A stretch of 64,000 nucleotides of DNA from Mytilus galloprovincialis (Eukaryota > Mollusca > Bivalvia > Mytilida > Mytilidae). This document shows, one piece after another, positions 33,728 through 43,372 of the stretch; the first letter of the stretch is position 1; each line of letters opens with the position of its first letter. The DNA lies in the NCBI RefSeq assembly GCF_965363235.1, contig NC_134849.1, forward strand, positions 52,212,122-52,276,121, read 5' to 3'. The notes under the pieces are model-generated. The model saw only the letters and a list, made by a program, of their open reading frames with translations, had not been told where the DNA came from and did not search any database. The position numbers and the translations under genes are program-made.

Positions 33728-33980
33728 TAAAATCACAAAAATACTGAATTCCGAGTAAAATTCAAAACGGAAAGTCCCTAATCAAATGGCAAAATTAAAT
33801 GATAAAACACATCAAACGAATAGACAACAACTGTAATATTTCTGACTTGGTACAGGCATTTTTAAATGTAGAAAATGGTGGATTGAACCTGGTTTAATAT
33901 CGCTTTACCTCTCACTTGTACGATAGTCGCATCAATTTCCATTATATTGACAATGATGCATGAACAAAATGTCACAAATA
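33728..33980 (+). repeat. AACGGAAAGTCC dispersed repeat, copy 1
   Basis: 'AAATCACAAAAATACTGAA', 'TTCAAAACGGAAAGTCC', 'AATCAAATGGCAA', 'AAAATGGTGGATTGAACCTG' and 'CCTCTCACTTGTA' occur in the same order at 60,031-60,300. An inverted partial copy is at 62,757-62,890. Non-coding. Confidence 0.75.
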
Positions 33981-34249
33981 GGGGTACAAAAACAACACGA
34001 ATCCCACCAAAAACTAGGGATGATTTCAGTTGCTACGAAAGGGGAAGCAGATCCGGTAGTTACGACATAAGGAACATATCCGATATCATCTGTATAACGA
34101 ATATTCTATAACGTTCAACCAATTCGTGATGGCGTCCGTAATATTACGGAAGTGAACCATAATGTGTTTTATAAATTCTTGTTTTTCTTTAATTTTACAC
34201 ATCCGGAAATGTATTTCAGTTTTGCTTATTATAGATTTGCAAAATTTTA

Positions 34250-34622
34250 TACCATTGGCATGCATCATTGTTGAACATAAAAACTTCATATCATTGGCAT
34301 ACCTCATTGCTGAACATTAAAACTTCATACCATTGGCATGCTTCATTGCCGAACATAAAAACTTCATACCATTGACATGCTTCATTGCCGAACATAAAAA
34401 CTTCATATCATTGGCATGCTTCATTGCCGAACATAAAACTTTCATACCATTGGCATGCTTCATTGCCGAACAGAAAAATTTCATACCATTGGCATACATC
34501 ATTGCCGAACATAAAAATTTTATACAATTGGCATGCTTCATTGCGGAACATGAAAATTCCATACATTGGCATGCTTCATTGCCGAACATAAAAATTTCAT
34601 ACCATTGGCATGCTTCTTTCAT
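34250..34622. repeat. 39-bp minisatellite, about ten units
   Basis: The unit has 'CATTGCCGAACATAAAAA', 'TTCATACCATTGG' and 'CATGCTT'. Because 39 is a multiple of three, frames stay open on both strands (about 100 codons each, repeating MACFIAEHKNFIPL or its antisense). Openness on both strands and a purely repetitive product argue against coding. Confidence 0.9.
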
Positions 34623-35200
34623 ACATCTATTCCAAACCTAAAAATTGTCTTAAATCATATTTTCTACCATAATGTTATTGAAATATTCAAAATAGACAAG
34701 TTTGACATCACAAAATGTGTGTCTTCGTTAAATTGTTGGCCTATTACTTATCACTGAAGAAAATAGGGAGATGCAATATACTTGTGGCATATCATTACCA
34801 TTGAAATTTTACATTGATCGTAATAAAGGTTTCAATTCTATTGAAAGCGATATGGCTGTGGAGAGAAACAAATCAAAAATAAACTTGAAAAGTTACTTGT
34901 CTGAATTTATATCAGATCAAGATGTTGTTATAAAGTAAAAAAAAAGTCATCTTAAACTTAGTGTCTCTATATGTGTATACGTAATACCATCAAAACAATG
35001 ACGTCCCTAGTGGATGTATGTTTAGTGTAAAGCAATTAGTAAATTAGATCCTTCATATCATTGCAAAACATATAGTTTTATGATTACAAACAGGTAATAG
35101 GTACTTGTAGATTTGCTGGAGATCCTGCATAATGTTCTGTCTAAACTTTATTGGATACGATTACCCTTACACCTAAACTTGATATTAGCCTGATATAAAT
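34623..35200. other. Intergenic, nothing recognised
   Basis: No gene or matched repeat was recognised. Confidence 0.4.
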
Positions 35201-35300
35201 AAGAAGATGTGGTATGAGTGCGAATGAGACAACTCTCCATCTAAGTCACAAGGTATAAAAAGTTAACAATAATAGGTCAAAGTACGGCATCTGTAATCTC
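35201..35300 (-). repeat. CCACATCTTC-ended repeat, terminal fragment
   Basis: 'AAGAAGATGTGGTATGAGTG' and 'CGAATGAGACAACTCTCCAT' match the terminal part of the family seen at 4.68 and 38.53 kb. Confidence 0.7.
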
Positions 35301-36600
35301 TGCATTTTCCTGAAAACTGTATTTCTTTACTTAATGTATTACTTCAAAGGAACGATTTGCTTTCCCAAATAGCCATTCAAAAGGCCTAAAGGGTCTATTG
35401 AATCAATGTTCTTCAATCTAACAAATAACATATGCAAATGATTAAAGCATTGCGAGAAATACTGATAAATCCGAAAAATCAATTGCTTTAGAAAAATTCA
35501 TAAAGACTAATAGACCAACGTTATTGAGACGCTCAATCGTATGTGTTTTTTTTTTTACATAAACGGAAACACGTGTCTTCTAAACTTTGATAAATCAATT
35601 TATAAATAGGAATATGTATATCAAGGTCGGGCATTAAACCAAAAGCAATATATTGCAGTCTGCCATTGGATCCTACTACAGATTAGCCTTATTTATAAAT
35701 AATAGTTGTAATCAGTGTATTACATGACCAAATATGGTGTTATAAACCTGAATTGCTGTAAATAAAGGTCATGCAGTAATAAAAACAAAAACAATAATTC
35801 ACATGACCAAATATGATGTTACAAACACAACAACACTTGCTCTTTATCAAGGTCATGCAAGGAAAAAAGTATAATTGAAGGCTGTAAAAATATATATAAA
35901 CTGATATTTCGACCTTTAAGGTCTTGCACAATTTACATTTGTTTTATGGTGACTAAGCTCCGAGTGCTCCAAAACCGGCAATATTGGTATAGATACAGAA
36001 ATGTCAGTTTTTTTTTTATATATAAACGAAAGTTTTATTTTCTGGAAACAAATTGAAAAACTGTCAGAATACAAATCTGAAGGGGTTAGACACAAATGAA
36101 TTTAGCCCATAGAAAAAGTAAAACAAGTCCCCGAAAAATACACAGAAAACTAAACATTCAGAAGAACGACTCTCAACCCTCTCAATACTCCCGAAAATTT
36201 CGGTTGACCTCATGTGCTATACTGAAGAATAGGAAGTTTCTGCACAAGAGTTACACCCATCATTTTACTTTATACATCCTGTGATAGGTGGCATTATGCA
36301 GAAAGGAAAACGAAATTATTGCTTCAATAATTGGAATTAGCCAGTGGTAATTTGTTATAATGATATTCTGTAATGGTCAACTTAGTAACGACACTTCCGT
36401 AAAACCTTCGAAGAGATAACTTCAATTTTACCACTATAAACACGTGATTTGAAAGACCTTTGAAAGCAGCAGCGCTTTCCATCTATTTTTTGCCAGGATG
36501 TTGTCTTTTAACTAATGGTTTTTGATTGTATTTATTTCGGTATCTTTTTATTTGTTTTAAAGCAAGCTTTTTGTTCCTTTAGTTTAATTCGATATTAAGG
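35301..36600. other. Intergenic, one local duplication
   Basis: 'ACATGACCAAATATG.TGTTA' occurs twice (near 35,723 and 35,801), each followed by a 'AAGGTCATGCA' phrase. No gene is supported. Confidence 0.45.
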
Positions 36601-37572
36601 AGTAATAACAGCATTGTTTTCCCCTATTAGTCTTTGTTAAATAGGCATTTTAGAAATAAATGTGCATTTTTTTTTATTGAAATAAAGAAATACTTGGCAA
36701 GAGCAATGTTTTATTCTGTCAGGTAATACAGTGAAACTTTCAAATACAATATCATTGCATAAAAGATAATAACCAATACCAGAAGTAAACCAATCCAATT
36801 TACACTCCTGTTGACCAGCTTATGTAATCATGTCATCTCAAGTTTCTAAAATATTCTATAGAAACCCCAAATACAAAAAGAAAAATGCTTTGCAACACTC
36901 AAAATATACTCAAAATATTCTCATGCTTGTTCTGCGAAGAAATGCAGGGTTAATTTCCTATAACTGTCAAATTCAAGTGAATATTTTTTTTTGACCCTTT
37001 TTCGTATGAAACCGGATGTGAAGTACTATGATTTGGTGGTATAACACCTACATTGTAAATAAGACATTTTTGTTGATTCAACTCAATGTGATTTTTTTTT
37101 GAAATACTTGTTATTTCCAGCATTACTGTCAAGTTTTGTCATAATCAGTTCAATAGTTTGAGAAAAATTCAGTACAATTTAAGACAATATCATCAGCGAT
37201 CTGAGAAAAATCGAAATCACGCCGCATCATGATAGAATATAGTGTGAACCGATAAATTCACCAATAAATGATTAAATATTCATTTCATCTGCATAACAAC
37301 AGTTGAATAGTATACAGAAGATGACCGTAAGACTATTGACACCCCTAATGTACCTCTTTGTCTACATTATAAGTTACCTATTGATCCATTTAAACCTCTC
37401 ATTCCCCCAATTTTTAAAACTGTAGGCTAATAAATCAAAATTTTCGGGTAACTATCACAAATTTATGTAAGAAATGTGATTATAAATGAGTAATTGAAGT
37501 GTTCAAGCTGAATAAAAAATCCAAATAAAAGTCTACTGTCTCCATGGAAGTTCCAATAAATCCTAAACTTAA

Positions 37573-37972
37573 GGATGTACTTAGATGAAGTAAGGTAAAC
37601 ATTAAGAAATTAAGAAATTAAAATTGATACTATAAGCTGGTAGAGCATCAATTAAGGATAAAGATAAGCTAAACATATTGAGAGGTCATGGACTTCCTTT
37701 TCGAGATATTTGAGATTTAAAATATGGCGGGAAAAGGCAGACTCGGTCTTTTACCTTATATTTGCATTGGTATTATTTGAGTTTCAAAACAAAAGAAAGA
37801 AAATCAAGAATCTTCTAAAATTTTGGTAAATGACCTTTCATGAGCTATTAAGTCTTATATGAAAAAATAAATGGGTGTTATAGGGCAAAATATTTTACAT
37901 TATATTGAATGGAAAAATACCAAGGAGTCCGAACAGTTGACACAAATTCCAAAACCTCACCTAAGTACATCC
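37573..37972. mobile_element. TTAA-flanked MITE in unit 1 (piggyBac-type target)
   Basis: 400 bp with inverted ends GGATGTACTTAG / CTAAGTACATCC, flanked on both sides by TTAA (37,569-37,572 and 37,973-37,976). The matching place in unit 2 of the same array has a single TTAA ('ACCTTAAATTTACACCG', about 40,139), which is the empty site. TTAA duplication is the hallmark of piggyBac transposases. A related fragment is at 62,225-62,400. Confidence 0.8.
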
Positions 37973-38499
37973 TTAAGTTTACACCGTGTATCAGAGAGGG
38001 GCATACAATGGTTCCCTTTTAGTTAATGATTTGTTGCTACTGCTTCAAAATACATTTCATTTACTTATTACCGTATATTTCGTTGAGAATTATTTACGAA
38101 AAAGTGTTCGTTTATAGCCCAATATAGAAAATAAGGAGAAAAAGTCAGAAAAAGCTCCTAAAACATCTGAGTATGGCATGCTCTGCATACTAATATTCAT
38201 AGTAGAGCCCTTTGTCTACAAAATTTTCCCTCAAATAGGTTTTTGAGACTCAATCCACTGAGGATATTTCTTGTTTACATATTTCTGTGAATAGCACGAC
38301 ATGTTTAAAAATGAGAGTACATACAAGGTCAAAGGTGCATGTGCAGCTTCCCTAAATGGAAGTAAAACATGTTAATTCATTGTTTTCCCCTATTAATCTT
38401 AGTTAAATTGACATATTTAAAAAAATTGTGCAAAATTTATCTTTGTTTTAAATAAAGAAAACTTGCAAGACAAAAGATTTATACTGTCACGTACTACAG

Positions 38500-39165
38500 A
38501 CAAAATTTAGGCCCGGTAATATAAAAAAGAAGATGTGGTATGATTGCGAATGAGACAAGTATCCACAAACGACCAAAATGACACAGACATTAACAACTAT
38601 AGGTCACCGTACGGCCTTCAACAATGACGCCTTTTTGGCTCCAAAATAAAGAGGTTTTACAAAGTTGTTAGAAATGTAAACTATTAGCTATTTATTGTAA
38701 AGTATAATACTTTTGTTACATACAAATGGGCTGTTTTTGACGATACAATGAACATGCACCAGGTACTAGCATCATTATGTCATGCACAAATACTTAAATC
38801 TTCACAATTTTTGCATTTGTGCTAATTTTAAGACGGCCTTTGTCTTAAATGGAAGTGGCCACACTTGTTATCAGTCTTAATATTTAAATATATTTAGTAT
38901 TGATGATAAACCATTACATATATAAATGTTGAGAATGAACACGAATGCGGCCACTTCCATATTAGGCAAAAACCATCTGAAAAGTGCCGTTTTATGGCAT
39001 ATTTGATAGATTTTTCATGTTAAATCTTGAATTTGACCATATCAATTCAAATTTTTAACATAAACTAACTAAATCGACTGAAGTAGACACTTAAATGTTT
39101 CAAAAAGGTCACAAATCTTTCATCAGATGTACTTCGAATTTTTGGTCGGCATATCCATTACCGGA
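38500..39165. repeat. Insertion in unit 2, with CCACATCTTC-family fragment
   Basis: Compared with units 1 and 4, unit 2 has about 660 extra bases here. 38,525-38,632 is the minus-strand end of the CCACATCTTC family ('AAGATGTGGTATGATTGCG' to 'ACGGCCTTCAACAATGA'). The rest is unmatched and includes a perfect 12-bp inverted pair ATGGAAGTGGCC/GGCCACTTCCAT (38,849 and 38,949). Confidence 0.65.
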
Positions 39166-39746
39166 CGTTCTCCTTTCACATACATTTCATTGCATATAAG
39201 AAAATAACCAACACCGGAAGTAACCCAATCAAATTTTCTCCTGTTAACAAGCTTGAAAAGCCATGTCTTCTGAAGGTTCCAAAATATTTTATAAAAACAT
39301 CAAATGAAAAGAGAGTGCTTTGAAACACCCAAGATATAGTTTTATGACTCAGAAATTTTGTTCTACAATGAAATGCAGGGTTAATTTCCTACAACTGTTA
39401 AATTTAAGGGAATATTTTTTTCGACCCTTTTTCGTATGAAACCAGATGTGACGTTCTATGGTTTTGTGGTATTACACCTGACATAGACATTTTTGTTAAA
39501 CAAACTAAATATATTTTTTTTCAATTTGAACTACTGGTTGTTTCAAGCATAACTGTAAAGTTTTGTCATAATCAGTTCAATAGTTTGAGAGGAATATAGT
39601 ACAATGTAAGTCGGCATCTAGATTTGAGCAAAATTTATTAGAAAAATCCAAATCACGTGGCATCATGATCAAATATAGCGTGAATCTAAAAAATCACAAA
39701 AACAAGATCATCTCATCTGCTTAAAAACAGTTGAATAGGATACAAA

Positions 39747-39889
39747 TAAACTCTTCATAGATACCAGGATTAAATTTTGTATTTACGCCGACGCGCGTTT
39801 CGTCTACAAAAGACTCATCAGTGACGCTCGAATCCAAAAAAGTTAAAAAGGCCAAAAAAGTACGAAATTGAAGAGCATTAAGGACCAAA
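39747..39889 (-). repeat. Retrozyme-like repeat, short form, with readable empty site
   Basis: About 143 bp inserted in array unit 2: the host sequence 'GGATACAAA' resumes as 'GATGAC', where units 1 and 3 read GTATACAGAAGATGAC and GTATACAAAAGATGAC. The insert is a full short form on the minus strand. ACAAA before the insert and ACCAAA at its end may be a short target duplication. Confidence 0.8.
39785..39827 (-). ncRNA. Hammerhead ribozyme motif
   Basis: GCGTCA, CTGATGA, GTCT/AGAC with TTTGT loop, GAA, ACGCGCGTC and GGCGT. The first T of the 3' strand of stem I is missing, which removes the pair next to the cleavage site; otherwise canonical. Confidence 0.8.
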
Positions 39890-41709
39890 GATGACTCTAA
39901 CATGATGAACACCACTAATATACCTCTTTGTCTTCATAATAAGGTCACTTTTGGTCCATTTATTCCTCTCATTGCCTCAGAATTTTAATTTTTTAGGCTA
40001 ATAAATAATCTAAATTGTTGGGTAACTATCACACATACATGGGATAGTTAATGAGTAATCGAGGTGTTCAAGCTGAATGAACTATCCATATAAAAGTTTA
40101 CTGACTCCATGGAGGCTTCAATAAGTCCTTACGTAAAACCTTAAATTTACACCGCATTACAGAAAATGTACATAATGGTTTCCCTTTTTGGTATATAATT
40201 TGTTGTTACTGCTTCAAAATGAATTGCATTTACTTATTATTGTAGAACTTAGGAAAACGTTTTCTTTCATAGCCAAATATTGAAAAAAAGGAAAACAAGT
40301 CAGAAAAGCTCCTCAAAACACCAAGTATGGTTAGCTATGCCTACTAATATTCATGGTAGCGTCCTTTTTCAAGGCAATTTTCCATCAAATGTGTTATTGA
40401 GACTCAATTAAATCAGAATATTATATGTTTGCAATATTTCAGTGAAATAGCATGACATTTTTAAAAATGAGAGTATATACAAGGTCAAAGGTGCTTGTGC
40501 AGTTATTTAAATACGTGTAAAACCATTATTAATGTTTCCCTATCAGTCCTTGTTAAATTGGCATTTATTTTTTTAATTTGTAGAATTTATCTTTGTTTCA
40601 AATAAAGAAATACTCGGGAAGTGAAAGATTTATCCTGTCCAGTACTACAGTAAAATATTTCGTATAACATTTTATTGCATATAAGATAACCAACCCCGAC
40701 AGTAAACAAATTTTGAAAGAAATTCAATACAATTTAAGACGACATCTACAGCGTTTTGAGCAAAATTTCTTCGAAAAATCTCATCTGCATAAAAATGTTA
40801 TATTGTATACAAAAGATGACTTTCAGATGATAAACACCAATAATGTACCCTTTTGTCTACATCATAAGGTCTCTTATGGCCCTTTAAAACCTCTATTTTT
40901 TCTAATAAAATTAAATTTGTAGGCTAATAAATCAAATTTGTGGGGTAACTATCACACTTTTAGATAAGAAATTTAACCATAAATTAGTAATTGATATGTT
41001 CAGGCTGAATGCACTATCTATATAAAAGTTTACTGACCCAATGAAGGTTTCAATAAGTCCTTAAGTAAAACTTTAGTTTACGCCGCGTTACAGAGAGGGA
41101 TATATAATGGTTCCTTTTTGGTATATAATTTGTTGTTGCTGTTTCGAAATACATTTTATTTACTTTTTACTGTATATTTCATAAAGAACTACTTAGGAAA
41201 AGTTTTTCTTTTATAGCCCAATATCAAAAATAAGGAGAAAAAGGTCAGAAAAAGCTCCTCAAAACTCTGAGTATGGCATGCTCTATCTACTAATATTCAT
41301 GGTAGGGTCCTTTGTCTAGGCAATTTTGCCTTAAATGTATTTTTAAGGCTAAATCCACTAAGAATATTACATTTTTGCCATTATTCAGTGAAAAAGCATG
41401 ATTTATTTTTATAAAATGAGAGTACATACAAGGTCAAAGGTGCTTGTGCAGCTTCCCTAAATAGGAGTAATACCATCATTTATTTTCCCTGTAAATCTTT
41501 GGTAAATTGGCATTTTTCAAAAAATTGTGCAGAATTTATCTTTGTTTCAAATGAAGAAATACTTAGTAAGAGTAAAGATTTATCCTCTCCAGTACCATAG
41601 TGAAAATTTCACATAACATTTCATTGAATATAAGATAATAACCAACACCTGAAGTAAACCAATCAAATTTTCACCCCTTTTTTACCTGTTAACTAGCTTT
41701 AGTAACCAT

Positions 41710-42150
41710 TCGTTCATTGTTTAATCATACGTTTTTTGATTGAGTTAAGTCTGCCAATTGATATTTTATCGTATGTTTTTCTTTGTTGTGATGTTATGCT
41801 ATTGTTTCAGAAAAAGGGAGAAGGTTTGGATCCATTAAAACGTTTAATCCCGCTGCAAATGTTTGCACCTGTCCTAAGTCAGGAATCTGATGTACAGTAG
41901 TTGTCGTTTGTTTATGTAATATATACGTGTTTCTCGTTTCTCGTTTTGTTTATATAGATTAGACCGTTGGTTTTCCCGTTTGAATGGTTTTACACTAGTA
42001 ATTTTGGGGCCCTTTATAGCTTGTTGTTCGGTGTGAGCTAAGGCTCCGTGTTGAAGGCCGTACTTTAACCTATAATGGTTTACTTTTTAAATTGTTATTT
42101 GTATGGAGAGTTGTCTCATTGGCACTCACACCACATCTTCCTATATCTAT
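41710..42150 (+). repeat. CCACATCTTC-ended dispersed repeat inserted in unit 4
   Basis: The array reads 'TTTAGTAACCAT' then the insert, then 'ATGTCACC'; units 1 and 2 join these directly. The insert contains a CCTGTCCTAAGTCAGGAA segment, a GTTTGTTTATG segment, 'TTCCCGTTTGAATGG', 'GAAGGCCGTACTTTAACC', 'GTCTCATTGGCACTCACA' and 'CCACATCTTC'. The only candidate target duplication is the dinucleotide AT, which points to a DNA-type (MITE) mechanism rather than a SINE. Confidence 0.75.
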
Positions 42151-42594
42151 GTCACCGGAAGTTTTCAAAATATTTTATAGAAACACCAAATAAAAAGAGA
42201 AAAGTGCTTTGAAACACATATATATGTTTATGACTAAGAAACTTAGTTTTGCAAGAAAATGCAGGGTTAATTTCGAACAACTATCAAATTCAAGGGAATA
42301 TTTTATTCTATCCTTTTTTTATATGAAGCCGGATGTGAAGTACTATGATTTGGTGGTATTACACCTAAAGAAGACATATTTGTTGAATAAACTCAATGTG
42401 ATTTTTTTCTTTGAAATACTGTTTATTTTTATTTCAAGCATCACTGTCAAGTTTTGTCATAATCAGTTTAATAGTTTGAGAAAAAATTTAGTACAATGTA
42501 AGACGATAACTACAGCGATTTGAGCAAAATTTTTTCGAAAATCCAAATTACGCGACATTAAGATTAAATATTCATTCTGAAACTTACATCACTG

Positions 42595-42801
42595 ATGAGA
42601 TACCTACAAATCAAAAAAATATATACAAGTAATACGATAGAGAAAAATAACTACTTACCTGTAGAGTACGTATATAGTCCGGCAGTATGCACTTATATTT
42701 GTCCACCACAATTTACTTTTCAATCCGATAAAAAATGCACAAAATATATATCAAGTGCACATGTATACAAAAAAAGCACCGAACCATTTCCATTGTATTG
42801 A
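42595..42801 (+). CDS. LINE B ORF1, first frame
   Basis: ATG 42,595 lies 19 nt inside the element and opens 68 codons (MRYLQIKKIYTS...). It runs into an A7 run at 42,770-42,776, where the next frame (to 43,372) takes over in register one base apart. A single-base slip there, mutational or programmed, would give one ORF1 of about 259 residues. No domain was recognised. Two cysteine-containing segments (CTYICPP, DKKCTKY) do not form a known zinc knuckle. Confidence 0.4.
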   Translation: MRYLQIKKIYTSNTIEKNNYLPVEYVYSPAVCTYICPPQFTFQSDKKCTKYISSAHVYKKSTEPFPLY

Positions 42802-43372
42802 ATTGAAAAACATTGCAAGTAGCGTAAATCCTACGATTGAGAATATTTCGAAACATGTTATATGCTGTGTTTCTGGTTCTACACTTTATAATCGTAAAAA
42901 CATGAACGGCATTAAATTGTCCACCTTTCAATCGTGTCAAGTTCATGCTGTTAATTTGATACATATTTACATGATAGTATTTTCCTTTCAAACACAGACA
43001 TCGAATTCTAAATTAATTAATTACGTTTACCAAGCGGTAATTCCTACACTATCAAACTATCCAAATTTATTTACAATGTGTTTTAAAATACACATTACTT
43101 TCACGAGGTTTAATAGCGGAACAATTGGCTTAAGGTCACACCAGGTGAAAGGTAATTATTTTGTAGGTTGTATAGACATGATAGATATGTGTAACAACTA
43201 TGCATTATTGACTGAAATAATGAATATGTATTTTAATTGTGTTCCGATTGATGTAACTGTATTAAATATTTCTGAGTGTTATAAAATTGTAACTGTTGTA
43301 AATTTGTATAGTATGTTGAAACTTAAGCATAATTTATATACTATTAACTATGACATTTACAAATACAGTTAA
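42761..43372 (+). CDS. LINE B ORF1, main frame, unrecognised
   Basis: The first ATG in this frame is at 42,761 (203 residues); the frame is open from 42,755 with GTG. The product is rich in I, N, Y, T and C, without the coiled coil, RRM or CCHC knuckles common in L1/Tx1 ORF1 proteins. Its phrases include 'TRFNSGTIGLRSHQVKGNYF' and a DMIDMCNNY segment. The last 23 nt overlap ORF2, the arrangement expected for a LINE ORF1, so I take it as part of the element. It could be a divergent RNA-binding protein, but nothing in the sequence proves this. Confidence 0.5.
   Translation: MYTKKAPNHFHCIELKNIASSVNPTIENISKHVICCVSGSTLYNRKNMNGIKLSTFQSCQVHAVNLIHIYMIVFSFQTQTSNSKLINYVYQAVIPTLSNYPNLFTMCFKIHITFTRFNSGTIGLRSHQVKGNYFVGCIDMIDMCNNYALLTEIMNMYFNCVPIDVTVLNISECYKIVTVVNLYSMLKLKHNLYTINYDIYKYS

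Larger units (their letters stand above)
36600..42575. repeat. Tandem array of a unit of about 0.95 kb, four copies
   Basis: Ordered landmarks recur: 'CCCCTATTAGTCTTTGTTAA' (36,618; 38,385; 40,534; 41,485), 'AACCAATC.AATTT' (36,790; 39,215; missing in unit 3; 41,657), 'TTTTTCGTATGAA.CC' (units 1, 2, 4), 'TAGTTTGAGA' (37,154; 39,589; 42,473), 'TACCTCTTTGTCT' and 'GGTAACTATCACA' (37,446; 40,019; 40,943). Unit lengths differ because later elements landed in units 1, 2 and 4. The fourth unit resumes at 47,353 after LINE B. No coding potential is shared by the units. Confidence 0.8.

Noticed and set aside
34317-34641. About 100-codon frames on both strands as repetitive proteins
   Set aside because: Both are products of a 39-bp minisatellite, with no start, splice or signal context.
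42577-42600. CACTGATGAG near the 5' end of LINE B as a hammerhead core
   Set aside because: No GAAA and no pairing arms follow within reach; a chance match.
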